Counted from the first letter of the stretch, positions 26,226-34,513 are shown. The stretch is 64,000 nucleotides of DNA from Bradyrhizobium sp. LTSP885 (GCF_000938305.1 NZ_JYMT01000021.1:42756-106755), one strand, 5' to 3'. Made by a program: numbers and translations. The notes: generated by a model from the letters alone, not told the origin.

Positions 26226-26639
26226 ATGGGCACGAGATCACGGGAGTCAATCTACGGTGCGTCGGTCCGTGCGGCAGCGGAGAGGGCGACTGAGGCACGC
26301 AAGCGAGCCGACCGGCTCGCCTGTGAGGCTTGGAACGCCCGTATGCTCGGCTTTCAGGGACCGGCGCAACCTTCCCCGGCACTCGGCGATGCGCTCAACG
26401 CCGGTTACCTGTATCTTGAGGTCAAATGCCTTGGCTGCGACACGCATCAGACGGTCGCGCTCAACATCGTGCGGCGGCCGAAAACGACACCGATCCATGA
26501 ACTGGAACGCTACATGCGCTGCAAAGACTGCTCGGAAGTTCGCGGCCATCCGTACAAGCGCAGTCATCTGGTGGCGCTGCGGTTGACCAAGATTTCCGCC
26601 ATCGATCCGCCATCGACGTGGTGGCCGGGGGAACGATGA
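26226..26639 (+). CDS. hypothetical zinc-ribbon-like protein
   Basis: 137 aa. A helical N-terminal half rich in Ala/Arg precedes a four-cysteine site: KCLGCDTHQTVALNIVRRPKTTP..RYMRCKDCSE, i.e. two CxxC pairs about 35 residues apart, as in small zinc ribbons. It ends ...SHLVALRLTKISAIDPPSTWWPGER. Very similar proteins are frequent in Bradyrhizobium accessory DNA, but I know of no assigned role. Confidence 0.75.
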   Translation: MGTRSRESIYGASVRAAAERATEARKRADRLACEAWNARMLGFQGPAQPSPALGDALNAGYLYLEVKCLGCDTHQTVALNIVRRPKTTPIHELERYMRCKDCSEVRGHPYKRSHLVALRLTKISAIDPPSTWWPGER

Positions 26640-26645
26640 ACAATC

Positions 26646-27572
26646 ATGCGTGACCTGTTCGGCAATTCAATGAGAACGAGCCTACATTTTTTTCTCTCAA
26701 GGTTGAGCCGCCTGAGATGGCAGTTTGTTTCGAACAGACCTATCGCCTCAATAACTTGGTCTGCCATCCGCCGGATCGGAAAATCGAAGCTGCTATCTTT
26801 GACAATCATAGTTCCGTTTATCGGCTCTCTTCTTCTTTTCAATCAACACATTGTCGATCTCCTGACGTTGTCGCCTGATCTGGTTGCACACTGGATGAAG
26901 TTGCCTGAGGGGACCGCTGACGTGGTAGCACGACAGATAACGCTGTCTCGACTCTACTATGTCTATTTCGGACTTACATTTCTCGGCTTCGGTTCGGCGT
27001 TATTCTCATTGTCATGCCCGCAGATAGTCAAAGATTATGCTTCGTCCACCGAGTACGTGCAGGCCGAAAACTTGATAACGACGACCACGCGGATTGCTCT
27101 GATCGTGAGCCAAATTTCTATCTCGTTTACTCAGTGGGCGGGTGGAGAATTCTCCATGATGCCGGGGGTCATCAGACGGCTTGGGCTTCCGTCTGACTTT
27201 ATGAATTTGTACTCCGTCGCCATTTTGGAGGTATTTTCAGAGCTACCGGAAGAGTTTCCAAGTGGTGATGATCCAATCAGTAACACCGACCATCCGTTCT
27301 ACGACGATGAAGGAAGACCCAACTCCGACCGGATTGCATTGGCATTAATTAGCGGACGGCGGGTTGTTCAGGGGTTTGTGCGGGCCTTGGGGAAGGTTGC
27401 GGGGACCGACAAGTATCGAAACGACATGCTGGCGCTTCATTACCTGGCGCTCGATAACACCAAACCTCGTTTGCGTGTTTTTGTCTCATTTCTCTACGCG
27501 TCGGGTTTTATCCTTTTATCGATCCCCACGGTCATAACGTTTGCGCAGGTGTCGTGGCACCTTTTGAACTGA
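26646..27572 (+). CDS. hypothetical membrane protein
   Basis: 308 aa. Membrane helices are predicted at about residues 49-70 ([17 protein letters not shown]), 105-125 ([20 protein letters not shown]) and near the C-terminus ([24 protein letters not shown]). The large region between is soluble, with an acidic segment ([20 protein letters not shown]). The DNA is clearly AT-richer than the host. No family recognised; its place just upstream of SRAP and TIR genes makes a defence-related role conceivable but unproven. Confidence 0.65.
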   Translation: MRDLFGNSMRTSLHFFLSRLSRLRWQFVSNRPIASITWSAIRRIGKSKLLSLTIIVPFIGSLLLFNQHIVDLLTLSPDLVAHWMKLPEGTADVVARQITLSRLYYVYFGLTFLGFGSALFSLSCPQIVKDYASSTEYVQAENLITTTTRIALIVSQISISFTQWAGGEFSMMPGVIRRLGLPSDFMNLYSVAILEVFSELPEEFPSGDDPISNTDHPFYDDEGRPNSDRIALALISGRRVVQGFVRALGKVAGTDKYRNDMLALHYLALDNTKPRLRVFVSFLYASGFILLSIPTVITFAQVSWHLLN

Positions 27573-27588
27573 AAAGCACCAAACCAAC

Positions 27589-28254
27589 ATGTGCAATCTC
27601 TATTCGATCACCACCAACCAAGAGGCAATTATCCGCCTGTTCAAAATCATGAACAGGTACGTCGGCAACCTTGCTCCAATGCCCGGTGTCTTCCCCGACT
27701 ATCCCGCCCCCGTAGTGCGCAACGCTGGCGACGACAGGGAGCTGGCAATGATGCGATGGGGAATGCCACCGCCACCGCGCACGGGCGGGCCGCCGGTCAC
27801 CAACATCCGCAACACCGCTTCACCGCACTGGCGCGGCTGGCTCAAACCGGAAAACCGGTGTCTCGTCCCGGCCAATAGCTTCGCGGAATACGCGCCTGAG
27901 CCGAACCCAGAAACGAAGAAAAAAGACGTGGTGTGGTTCGCGCTCAATAACGAACGACCGCTATTCGCCTTCGCTGGCATCTGGACCGAATACAGAGGTG
28001 ATCGCGGAACGAAGTCCAAACCGATTCCCGGTCCGCATCTTGTCTACGGATTCTTGACCACCTCGCCGAATGAGGTTGTCGCGCCAATCCATCCAAAGGC
28101 GATGCCGGTGATCTTGACGACGGAAGAGGAGCGCGACGTTTGGATGCGCGCGCCGTGGGATGAGGCGAAGGTACTGCAAAGGCCATTGTCGGATAATGCG
28201 CTACGGATCGTCGCGCGGGGTGCGGATAAGGAGGATCAGACCGCCGCCGCATAA
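27589..28254 (+). CDS. yedK: SOS response-associated peptidase (SRAP/YedK/HMCES family)
   Basis: 221 aa. All SRAP landmarks are visible: Met-Cys at the N-terminus, giving the catalytic Cys2 after Met removal, VTNIRNTAS (Asn), [12 protein letters not shown] (Glu) and [10 protein letters not shown] (His). Family members covalently trap abasic sites in single-stranded DNA and shield them from cleavage. A host would normally carry a chromosomal copy; this one is in island cargo. It may protect the element's single-stranded replication intermediates or counter base-removing attack, which is inference. Confidence 0.93.
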   Translation: MCNLYSITTNQEAIIRLFKIMNRYVGNLAPMPGVFPDYPAPVVRNAGDDRELAMMRWGMPPPPRTGGPPVTNIRNTASPHWRGWLKPENRCLVPANSFAEYAPEPNPETKKKDVVWFALNNERPLFAFAGIWTEYRGDRGTKSKPIPGPHLVYGFLTTSPNEVVAPIHPKAMPVILTTEEERDVWMRAPWDEAKVLQRPLSDNALRIVARGADKEDQTAAA

Positions 28255-28338
28255 GCGCCTTGCATCGTTCGGCGCAAATGTCCTTGCGCGCGCCCTCTAG
28301 TTGCGGAAGACTAAGGCTGGGATTTGGAGGGTGATTCA

Positions 28339-28734
28339 ATGAAAAGAGTATTCATCAGTTTTCGTCACGAGGACAAACCGCAGGTAAACGGTCTGCGTCT
28401 TCTCGCGGCGAACGACAAATTTGATATCGAGTTTTACGATGAGTCACTTGATAAAGCGATTGATAGCGAAGACGCTAAGTACATCAAAGCGAAGCTCAGA
28501 GAAAAAATCGCTCGGACTTCCGTAACCGTCTGCATGGTGAGCGCGCTCACTCACACTAGCCCGTGGGTAAATTGGGAACTCGAAGAAAGCTTCGCTAAAG
28601 GCAACAAAATAATCTGCATGGGACTAAAGGACGGTCCGGGGCAACTTACGTTACCGCCTCTTGCCAGACAGTTGAAGCTGCCATGGTACGCTTGGGATCA
28701 CAATTACCTCGCTCAATTGATCAACGCGAAATGA
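28339..28734 (+). CDS. TIR-like (MTH538/DUF1863, ThsB-type) domain protein
   Basis: 131 aa, a single domain from the ATG preceded by ggagggtg. The fold signature is clear: KRVFISFRHEDKPQVNGLRLLA (first strand and loop), FDIEFYDESLDKAIDSEDAKYIKAKLREKIARTSVTVCMVS, then THTSPWVNWELEESFAKGNKIICMGL. Glu80 in WVNWELEES is the probable catalytic glutamate of NAD-processing TIR enzymes. MTH538-type TIR proteins include ThsB of Thoeris, which makes a nucleotide signal on phage infection. Its TGA overlaps the ATG of the DUF4231 gene, so the two proteins are made together. No ThsA partner is present nearby. Confidence 0.85.
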   Translation: MKRVFISFRHEDKPQVNGLRLLAANDKFDIEFYDESLDKAIDSEDAKYIKAKLREKIARTSVTVCMVSALTHTSPWVNWELEESFAKGNKIICMGLKDGPGQLTLPPLARQLKLPWYAWDHNYLAQLINAK

Positions 28735-29198
28735 CCGTAGCCACCACAAGCGATGAGCCAAATTCGGGCTATCTTCGGCTTGAACAACAAATTCAATGGT
28801 ACGACACAAAATCGGGGACAGCCCAATGGTGGTTCAAGCGGGTAAAATTATTTGAGTTCGTTTTCAGCGGGCTTGTCCCAATCACCGCATTGTTAGCTAA
28901 CGGCTGGGTGACGGCGTCGATAGGCGCTGCCGCCGTTCTCCTAGAGGGACTTCAACAACTCAATCAATGGCAGCACAATTGGATAACCTATCGATCTACC
29001 TGCGAAGCCTTACGACACGAAAAATACTCTTACATTGCGCGTTCGGGTTCCTACGACGGAATGGCGGACGACCAAGCATTCAAAACCCTCGTGGAACGAG
29101 TGGAGTCCTTGGTGTCGACTGAACACGCGAAGTGGATCACGAGGCAAGAATACGATCCTACGAAAGTGAAACCGCCCGCGCATCACGACGGACCATAA
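28731..29198 (+). CDS. DUF4231 (SLATT-like) two-helix membrane protein, candidate effector of the TIR protein
   Basis: 155 aa from the ATG that overlaps the TIR stop (ATGA). The DUF4231 pattern is present: LEQQIQWYDTKSGTAQWWFKRVKLFEF, two adjacent membrane helices (about residues 40-56 and 58-74), then LEGLQQLNQWQHNWITYRSTCEALRHEKYSY and the end LVERVESLVSTEHAKW. DUF4231 belongs to the SLATT-like group, predicted in the literature to be pore-forming effectors in nucleotide-signalling conflict systems. Coupling to a TIR enzyme fits a 'signal maker plus membrane effector' pair. This role is inference. Confidence 0.82.
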   Translation: MTVATTSDEPNSGYLRLEQQIQWYDTKSGTAQWWFKRVKLFEFVFSGLVPITALLANGWVTASIGAAAVLLEGLQQLNQWQHNWITYRSTCEALRHEKYSYIARSGSYDGMADDQAFKTLVERVESLVSTEHAKWITRQEYDPTKVKPPAHHDGP

Positions 29199-29253
29199 GG
29201 ATTGACGAGACCAAGATATTTTTTCGTGGTGAAATCGCGACACGTCTGACTCT

Positions 29254-29280
29254 CGGTCACAGACAAACGGTGCGATGGGA
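29254..29280 (+). repeat. 27-bp imperfect direct repeat, copy A
   Basis: This segment (cggtcacagac ... gcgatggga) matches 30139-30165 at 24 of 27 positions by eye. The second copy encodes DHRQTVRWD near the end of the deoxyribosyltransferase-like gene. This copy reads GHRQTVRWE in one frame just before that gene's start. It looks like a remnant of a second copy of the same gene's 3' end. Confidence 0.7.
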
Positions 29281-29287
29281 GGAGACA

Positions 29288-30253
29288 TTGCCCTACCACA
29301 AACCACCTCAAGGAACGCCCGACGGGCGCTGCACAGTTTGTGATTCGCCTGCAAACGTTTTGCGAACCGAATTCCAAATCGGCACCGTCGTTGACTGTTC
29401 CCGCTGCGGCGACTTCGCGGTTGAACACGTCGTTGTACGTGACTTTCCACTGCCATATACAGACGACAAGCGTAAGGCACTCGCGAGCTATCTTATTCGA
29501 AAATTGCAAAAGCAGGCACGAGCGATCCTCGCGCGGGAGTTTTTTGAGTCTCTACGCTAGCATTCTTTGCCAACACCTGCTGAGCTATGCGACAATTTAT
29601 TGCTCTGGTTTTGTGAACAGGCAGACGGTCGCGTTGGCAAGATAATCGGCACTACCCACGCGCTCTCGGATCTTGACGTTCTTGCGAGCGTCGGTGCAAT
29701 TGATGCTGTCGATGCACAATGGGCGGCGACAGCTCTGTCGAACAACGGATTGATCACCCTCCAATCTCTCACTGGTTATGGCTTTAGAAGCCAGATCACC
29801 CCGTCAGGTTGGAACCAAATCGACCAATTGCAGCGTTCGCACGTGGCCTCGCGGTATGCGTTCTTCGCGCGAAAATTCGCAAATGCCGACTTGGACATTC
29901 TGTACGAGAATTGCCTCAAGAAAGCCGTCGCCGATACTGGGTTTGAATTGCGGACAGTTACGCAGAAGGCTGGACACATCGACGCTATAGTCGAGGATGA
30001 AATACGCCGTTGCCGATTCCTTGTCGCCGACTTGTCCGATGAAAACGCCGGAGCGTATTGGGAGGCGGGTCTTGCCGAAGGCTTGAGAAAACCCGTTATC
30101 TACATTTGCCGCGATAAGATCGAGACGCACTTTGACACCGATCACCGACAAACAGTGCGATGGGACTTAGCCAACCTAGACGAAACCGCCGCGCGATTAA
30201 AGGCCGTGATTAGGAACACGTTGCTGGGCGACGCAAAGCAAGAGGAAGAATAG
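29288..30253 (+). pseudogene. zinc-ribbon plus nucleoside 2-deoxyribosyltransferase-like protein, interrupted by one in-frame TAG
   Basis: The frame 29288-29557 encodes 90 aa with a four-Cys zinc ribbon (CTVCDS, DCSRCGDF) and an SYLIRKLQKQ helix. A TAG at 29558-29560 follows, and the same frame continues HSLPTPAELCDNLLLWF to 30253. The second part has a helical linker and a C-terminal Rossmann-like domain: FFARKFANADLD, IDAIVEDEIRRCRFLVADLSDENAGAYWEAGLAEGLRKPVIYIC, and HFDTDHRQTVRWDL. I know single-chain homologues with this ribbon-SLP.PAE linker-Rossmann order, so one amber codon splits one gene. A TTG at 29567 could restart translation of the second part. The 29288 start is a TTG directly after gggaggag. 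The domain is related to nucleoside deoxyribosyltransferases and TIR-like nucleotide enzymes. Confidence 0.75.
30139..30165 (+). repeat. 27-bp imperfect direct repeat, copy B
   Basis: Coding copy within the 3' part of the deoxyribosyltransferase-like gene; pairs with 29254-29280. Confidence 0.7.
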
Positions 30254-30262
30254 CCGAAGTTC

Positions 30263-30481
30263 GTGTCTTGGGATCAAGCATTCTTCGATCCAATCGTGCT
30301 GCCCAACGGTCGCAAGCTAATCACCTTGCGCGACGCTGCGCTCTACATTACCAAGCTGCCGAAGGCCGAGCACGATGCACCGGAATGGCAGACGGCCATG
30401 GAATTTCTGTTGAAGGTCGTCGAGCGTGGCTGGCCGCAGATGTTTGCACAAATTGCGATGATGCAAGCGCTCAATAACTAA
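30263..30481 (+). CDS. hypothetical protein
   Basis: 72 aa from a GTG start: MSWDQAFFDPIVLPNGRKLITLRDAALYITKLPKAEHDAPEWQTAMEFLLKVVE. This short family (WDQAFFDPI.LP.G..L.TLRDA..YI..LPK.E) is widespread in Bradyrhizobium islands and prophage-like regions. Function unknown. It starts 9 bp after the preceding gene's stop. Confidence 0.8.
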   Translation: MSWDQAFFDPIVLPNGRKLITLRDAALYITKLPKAEHDAPEWQTAMEFLLKVVERGWPQMFAQIAMMQALNN

Positions 30482-30587
30482 CAACGGAAACCGGCCGCCA
30501 CACCACGACGTAAGCGCGTCAAGGCTTACAAGGTCATTCGGTAGTCGACCGGTGGTTGATGCGGGACGCAATAAATAACTGTGTGCG

Positions 30588-30869
30588 TTATATCGTCGGG
30601 TACTTCGAAAAGAGATACGTCGCACGTCGTACCGCTAACGGTATACTCAACGAGGTGCCTGCTGTTGCTGCGATCTCTAGCGACTCTCGAATAATCAGCT
30701 CTCGGATTTTGGCGACCTTCCGAACGTTACGTAGCTTCCGTTGTCGTTCCGCACCGGTCATGGTTTGCCGCTTGGGCTTCTCACCGAAATTCTTCGCGCG
30801 CCATTTCTTATTGCGTTCCGCGCCGGTCATTCGCACCGAGCTTATTGGCCGTCTGCCACGCTGTGCCAT
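30588..30869 (-). CDS. small basic protein with duplicated MTGAER motif
   Basis: 93 aa, strongly basic. Two copies of an M-T-G-A-E-R-(N/Q)-x-K-x-R element (about residues 14-27 and 37-50) are separated by a short KNFGEKPKRQT linker. A more neutral helical end follows. Similar GAERQRRYR-type motifs occur in small mobile-element proteins thought to bind nucleic acid. No known function. Confidence 0.6.
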   Translation of the reverse strand: MAQRGRRPISSVRMTGAERNKKWRAKNFGEKPKRQTMTGAERQRKLRNVRKVAKIRELIIRESLEIAATAGTSLSIPLAVRRATYLFSKYPTI

Positions 30870-31012
30870 TTTTCGTCACCGATAGCGTTACTGATGCTTG
30901 TGACGCAAATCTAACGTAATCAAACTTGACTTCGCAAGGCGGTCTTGCAGCCGTGGCGCTGCGACGGATTGTGTGGTGACTTAGTGGCGCTAAGTCACTC
31001 GGGCTCGTGCCA

Positions 31013-31705
31013 ATGAACGACCATCAATCTGAGATCGAGCGCGCAATTCAGAACGATCTCAACCCGCAAGAACGGGCATTGATCGAGCACGGTCGCGATC
31101 TCTCTCGTCAGAAAGTTGAAGGAGTCGATCTCGATAACTGGATCACTATCGGTCTCGCTCACAACGCTCACATCAGGCTGGCACTTCGCTTGGCGAATAC
31201 CAACAAACGCTCAGGCTCCATCTACGCCAAACATCTGAGCGACATGATGCGGTACTACGGCATTAAAGGCGACAAGAGATATAAGGGCATCCTGACCGCG
31301 CTCGCGTTCATTCTCGATGAGGAGCATCCCGAACGGCTTGAAGCATTGAACGAAGCTCGTGCAAAGATGTCGCCGGGTGAGAAAGCAACACTTGCATCAC
31401 CGCACACCGCACGGACGTTGATCAAGAGATTACTCAATGAGAAATCCGGCTATGAGCCAGCGCCGAAGGGGCGAACGTGGAAACAGAAGGAGAAAGACCT
31501 GCTAGACAAGGTCGCTCATCTGGAAGAGCAGCTTGCATCCAGTGACGACAGCGGCGCGGTGTTTACACCGACCGACACGGCGAAGGAGATCGTCGCTGCG
31601 ATGTCGGGTTCAGTCTCGCGAAATAAGTTGATGGAGGTTCAGAAAGCGATAGGCGTTTGGCTCAAGGATCATCCGGTTCAAAAGCCAAAGCCACCGACCA
31701 GATGA
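31013..31705 (+). CDS. hypothetical protein with coiled-coil segment
   Basis: 230 aa (an in-frame GTG two codons earlier is the alternative start). The charged, helical protein includes GYEPAPKGRTWKQKEKDLLDKVAHLEEQLASSDD, a probable coiled coil at about residues 155-180. The end contains PTDTAKEIVAAMSGSVSRNKLMEVQKAIGVWLKDHP. No domain recognised. Confidence 0.65.
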   Translation: MNDHQSEIERAIQNDLNPQERALIEHGRDLSRQKVEGVDLDNWITIGLAHNAHIRLALRLANTNKRSGSIYAKHLSDMMRYYGIKGDKRYKGILTALAFILDEEHPERLEALNEARAKMSPGEKATLASPHTARTLIKRLLNEKSGYEPAPKGRTWKQKEKDLLDKVAHLEEQLASSDDSGAVFTPTDTAKEIVAAMSGSVSRNKLMEVQKAIGVWLKDHPVQKPKPPTR

Positions 31706-31834
31706 TGTTTGGAGAGAGAAGAATGGGAAGTGCGTCGAGCCAAATAAGTGACCTCAGATATCACGGAACGAATCTGATCGAGCTTCGTAGTTGAGTCTCG
31801 CGCAACAACGAAATTGACCTTAACAGGAATCGTA

Positions 31835-32152
31835 ATGGCAATCTCAAATAGACATGAACGCCGCAAGGCCTCCGCTACTGAACCAACAACGATGACGGTA
31901 TCCGAAGTGAAGGCTTTGGGAGGTGGGTGCGCATGGAACGGGTGCACGGTGACGTGTAAGCGTAGCGAAACTGAGAACCCGCCGAGAGGATGGACGGTGT
32001 TACTGTTGTTTTGGACAGGAAAGCCTGTCGTCAACATTTGGGATGACGTGCTGCCGAGCGCGATGCTGCGCGATTGCTACTTATGTCCCGAGCATACCGA
32101 GATGCTTGATCGTCAACTACTGATACGATTGCCCAGTCGCCTGATGGAGTAA
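31835..32152 (+). CDS. hypothetical cysteine-containing protein
   Basis: 105 aa from the ATG encoding MAISNRHERRKASATEP. The segment GGCAWNGCTVTCKRS and a later CYLCPEHTEML contain paired Cys/His residues that could bind zinc. A middle segment (RGWTVLLLFWTGKPVVNIW) is hydrophobic but short. No family recognised. Confidence 0.6.
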   Translation: MAISNRHERRKASATEPTTMTVSEVKALGGGCAWNGCTVTCKRSETENPPRGWTVLLLFWTGKPVVNIWDDVLPSAMLRDCYLCPEHTEMLDRQLLIRLPSRLME

Positions 32153-32370
32153 ATAAGGGAGCGCGTGAGATGACGTCACCAGCACGGATACTCATGCCTG
32201 TTTGATGCCGCGAACCGACGCGCGGCAGGGATGTCCGCTATGGGGCGCATAACAGACTCAAGGCGGGCATCGTGCCACGTCCGGGATGGGCCACAAAAGC
32301 GACCGCATCGACTACGCTGCCTTCCTTTCGGAAATCGCGAACGACAACTCGTTGCTCATGACAACCCGGT

Positions 32371-32916
32371 TTATTGAAATGGAGACTTGTATCTGTCTAT
32401 CGAGGACAACAATTCAGGTACCGTTTCCTGCTCACGCTTCCACATTGGCGTTAATTTTTCTATGGCTTCGATTATCTTGTCGAAGCCCTCGTCAATGCAG
32501 TATTTGCATAGGTCCTTGTTCAAGGATATTCGGTAATAAAAATCTCCGAAGGCATTCAGGTCATAAACAGTTATCGTCCCAAGAACGATATGCGCGTAAG
32601 CAATCCGCCAATGAAAATTTAGATAGCTCTCGAATGCCATACTGTTTGTAACTTCGGTGGTCGTTCCCTTCAATTCTTTCATCACACGCAGGAACGTCTC
32701 AACGGTGAAATCTGGCTTAAGGCCATACAAAATCTTGTTGCCCTTTCGCATTGAAGAATCAGTCTCAAAAAATCTCTGTTGCTCAAAAATAAACCTCGTG
32801 CGTTCCAGAGAGCGAGATCGGAGACTATTGAGCGTGTACGAAATCGCCCCCCAAGTAAGGCTGGCAGCTGCAACCATCCACGAATGATTTGTCGAAAGAC
32901 CGAAAAAACTGCTCAT
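32371..32916 (-). CDS. hypothetical membrane-anchored protein
   Basis: 181 aa. A weak N-terminal membrane helix (SWMVAAASLTWGAISYTL) is followed by a long helical, aromatic-rich soluble domain (ERTRFIFEQQRFFETDSSMRKGNK ... FLRVMKELKGTTTEVTNSMAFESYLNFHWRIAYA). Codon use is markedly AT-rich, the most foreign-looking gene of the window. The layout recalls DUF4760-type anchored proteins, but I would not assign it. A 121-aa frame on the other strand is its shadow. Confidence 0.7.
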   Translation of the reverse strand: MSSFFGLSTNHSWMVAAASLTWGAISYTLNSLRSRSLERTRFIFEQQRFFETDSSMRKGNKILYGLKPDFTVETFLRVMKELKGTTTEVTNSMAFESYLNFHWRIAYAHIVLGTITVYDLNAFGDFYYRISLNKDLCKYCIDEGFDKIIEAIEKLTPMWKREQETVPELLSSIDRYKSPFQ

Positions 32917-32999
32917 AGGTCGCTTTCCGAAAGGCTTCGAGGCTGAACAGGACTGAACAAAAATGTCGCCCGGCGCGCAGAAACTAACAATCAGGACTT

Positions 33000-33413
33000 T
33001 CAGGAGCTTCGCTTCTCGGTAATATCACTGGGATCGTCATCGTCGCCCTTATCGTCATCGTCGCGCTTATCGTCGTCGTCGCGCTTATCGTCGTCGTCGC
33101 GCTTATCGTCGTCGTCGCCCTTATCGTCATCGTCGCCCTTATCGTCGTCGTCGCCCTTATCGTCGTCGTCGTCCTTATCGTCGTCACGGCCCGGTATGTG
33201 GTCGTCTATTTGATCGTCTGGGACTTCGACTGAGTCCTTCACTATGCTGCCACGGTCGCCCTCTCCGAATCTTTCGACGTACTCTTCATGCCGATCGCCA
33301 CCTGCAGATGTTATTATTTCACCATCCTCGTCGTAGACTGTGGTTCCCTGCGGGTCGGTAATGATTGTTCTTTCGTCGCCCTCTCCATTAGCCACAACTG
33401 TTACGGTCGCCAT
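33000..33413 (-). CDS. acidic DDDDK-repeat protein
   Basis: 137 aa from the ATG encoding MATVTVVANGEGDER, preceded by gggggcga. The N-terminal 75 residues form a non-repetitive acidic beta-like region (TIITDPQGTTVYDEDGEIITSAGG). The rest is about eight hexapeptides of the form D-D-D-D-K-(G/R). The end is PSDITEKRSS. It is extremely acidic; cation binding or disorder is likely. No family recognised. Confidence 0.6.
   Translation of the reverse strand: MATVTVVANGEGDERTIITDPQGTTVYDEDGEIITSAGGDRHEEYVERFGEGDRGSIVKDSVEVPDDQIDDHIPGRDDDKDDDDDKGDDDDKGDDDDKGDDDDKRDDDDKRDDDDKRDDDDKGDDDDPSDITEKRSS
33043..33186. repeat. 18-bp tandem repeat, 8 units
   Basis: Eight near-identical 18-base units (cgc.cttatcgtc.tcgt) lie head to tail without spacers, encoding the DDDDK hexapeptides on the minus strand. 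Variation is almost only c/g or a/g at two positions. Copy number is probably unstable by slippage. Confidence 0.9.
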
Positions 33414-33875
33414 CGTCGCCCCCTTTGCGGAATTCATTTGGCCACTATCGTAGAAGTATAGCTAAGCAAATCTCACAATTCTATCGCGAATATATTTCTG
33501 GCTATTTTGGACTTCCGCGCGATTTTCTGACTTAGCTCTGCAGCGAGCGCACGATGTCCGCCAACAAACGGTTCGATAGGAGTAAGCCCGGTTTGAACCT
33601 TGAGGGTAGAGCGTGCGAAGCATGCGCTAGGTCCGGTTTTGGCCAAAAACGCTCCTGACGGCCCCGAGACGCCACTTTGGTCTACCCCGGTCAACGGACA
33701 TTCTCAGGATTGGCCGGGGCAAGCATGCCCCGTCCGTCCCATGAATGTCGCACAGTATCTCGGCGGGTAAAACTGGGTTTCGACAAGGGCGCGCTGCGTC
33801 GCTCGATGCGCTATTGATGGAGCTGCCCGTCCAAGCGTGCAGCTCAGAGGGGCCATCACGGGGCTCATTGGGAAT
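33414..33875. other. gene-poor junction between cargo and element core
   Basis: About 460 bp without a convincing gene; overlapping minus-strand frames of 70-93 codons have no recognisable content. The only structure noted is the short inverted repeat ggggca-agca-tgcccc near 33717. It separates AT-rich cargo from the GC-richer replication and packaging genes. Confidence 0.45.
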
Positions 33876-34241
33876 ATGCCGTATACGAGCGCGGGCCACA
33901 TAGCGCACGAGATATCGCCTGCGCAGGCATTAGAGATCGCGAGACGCAGGTTCTGTCGTATTTCCGCCGACGGCATTTTGTTGGCGCGTCGCGGTGCGCC
34001 GTATCAAGAGATCATCGTTGAACAGGTGAATCGCGCGATGGAATTCTTGGCGACGCTAACACCGACAAAGTCAGCTCGCGCGTGTTCTTATCAGTTGAAG
34101 CATGCCGCTGAGAGTTGGGCAGGTGCGTATATCTCGAATGGCGCGCTGATCGTCGCAGCCATCGCGCTCGGCCTCAAAGTGAGAAGTGCAGGCCGCGACT
34201 TTGAATCGAACCCGAACGCGTTGATCGGAGTGAGGGCTTGA
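33876..34241 (+). CDS. hypothetical protein
   Basis: 121 aa from the ATG encoding MPYTSAGHIAHEISPAQALEIARRRFCRISADG, with a tgggaat site upstream. The C-terminal part (CSYQLKHAAESWAGAYISNGALIVAAIALGLKVRSAG....NALIGV) is a helical segment seen in several short Bradyrhizobium island proteins. Function unknown. Confidence 0.65.
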   Translation: MPYTSAGHIAHEISPAQALEIARRRFCRISADGILLARRGAPYQEIIVEQVNRAMEFLATLTPTKSARACSYQLKHAAESWAGAYISNGALIVAAIALGLKVRSAGRDFESNPNALIGVRA

Positions 34242-34513
34242 CGGTTCGAAATTTAGGTTCACGGTAATCCGACATAGACGGCACCGAATCAATAAAATCT
34301 ACAATCCATAAAAGCGCCTGCATGTCCAAGCCCCCGAGTTTGGCGTGCGCCGCAAGAGGACTAAGGCCCGACAAATAAGGTCGCCGGGCGGTTCGATCCA
34401 ACCATCTCGCCTTTGATGGCACTGGACGTACTATAAAAATTGGGCGGCATGCTCCTGCGGGTCATGCGGCAAAACAAAGGGTGAGCAGACCCAGCCCGCA
34501 GGATAACCACGTC
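34242..34513. other. upstream region of the replication gene, no gene seen
   Basis: About 270 bp that probably contain the promoter of the small gene at 34514 and the primase. No repeat or operator could be identified with confidence. Confidence 0.35.

Noticed and set aside
28339..29198. Complete Thoeris system
   Set aside because: The TIR protein is ThsB-like, but no ThsA (SIR2-SLOG) or macro-TM effector gene is nearby; the partner is a DUF4231 protein, so it is reported as a separate candidate.
29558..29566. Programmed readthrough or selenocysteine/pyrrolysine insertion at the TAG
   Set aside because: No surrounding stem-loop or other recoding signal is evident; a nonsense mutation or restart at TTG 29567 is simpler.
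33043..33186. Regular 18-bp repeats that could be taken for a CRISPR array
   Set aside because: The units are directly adjacent with no variable spacers, encode DDDDK hexapeptides, and no cas genes are present.
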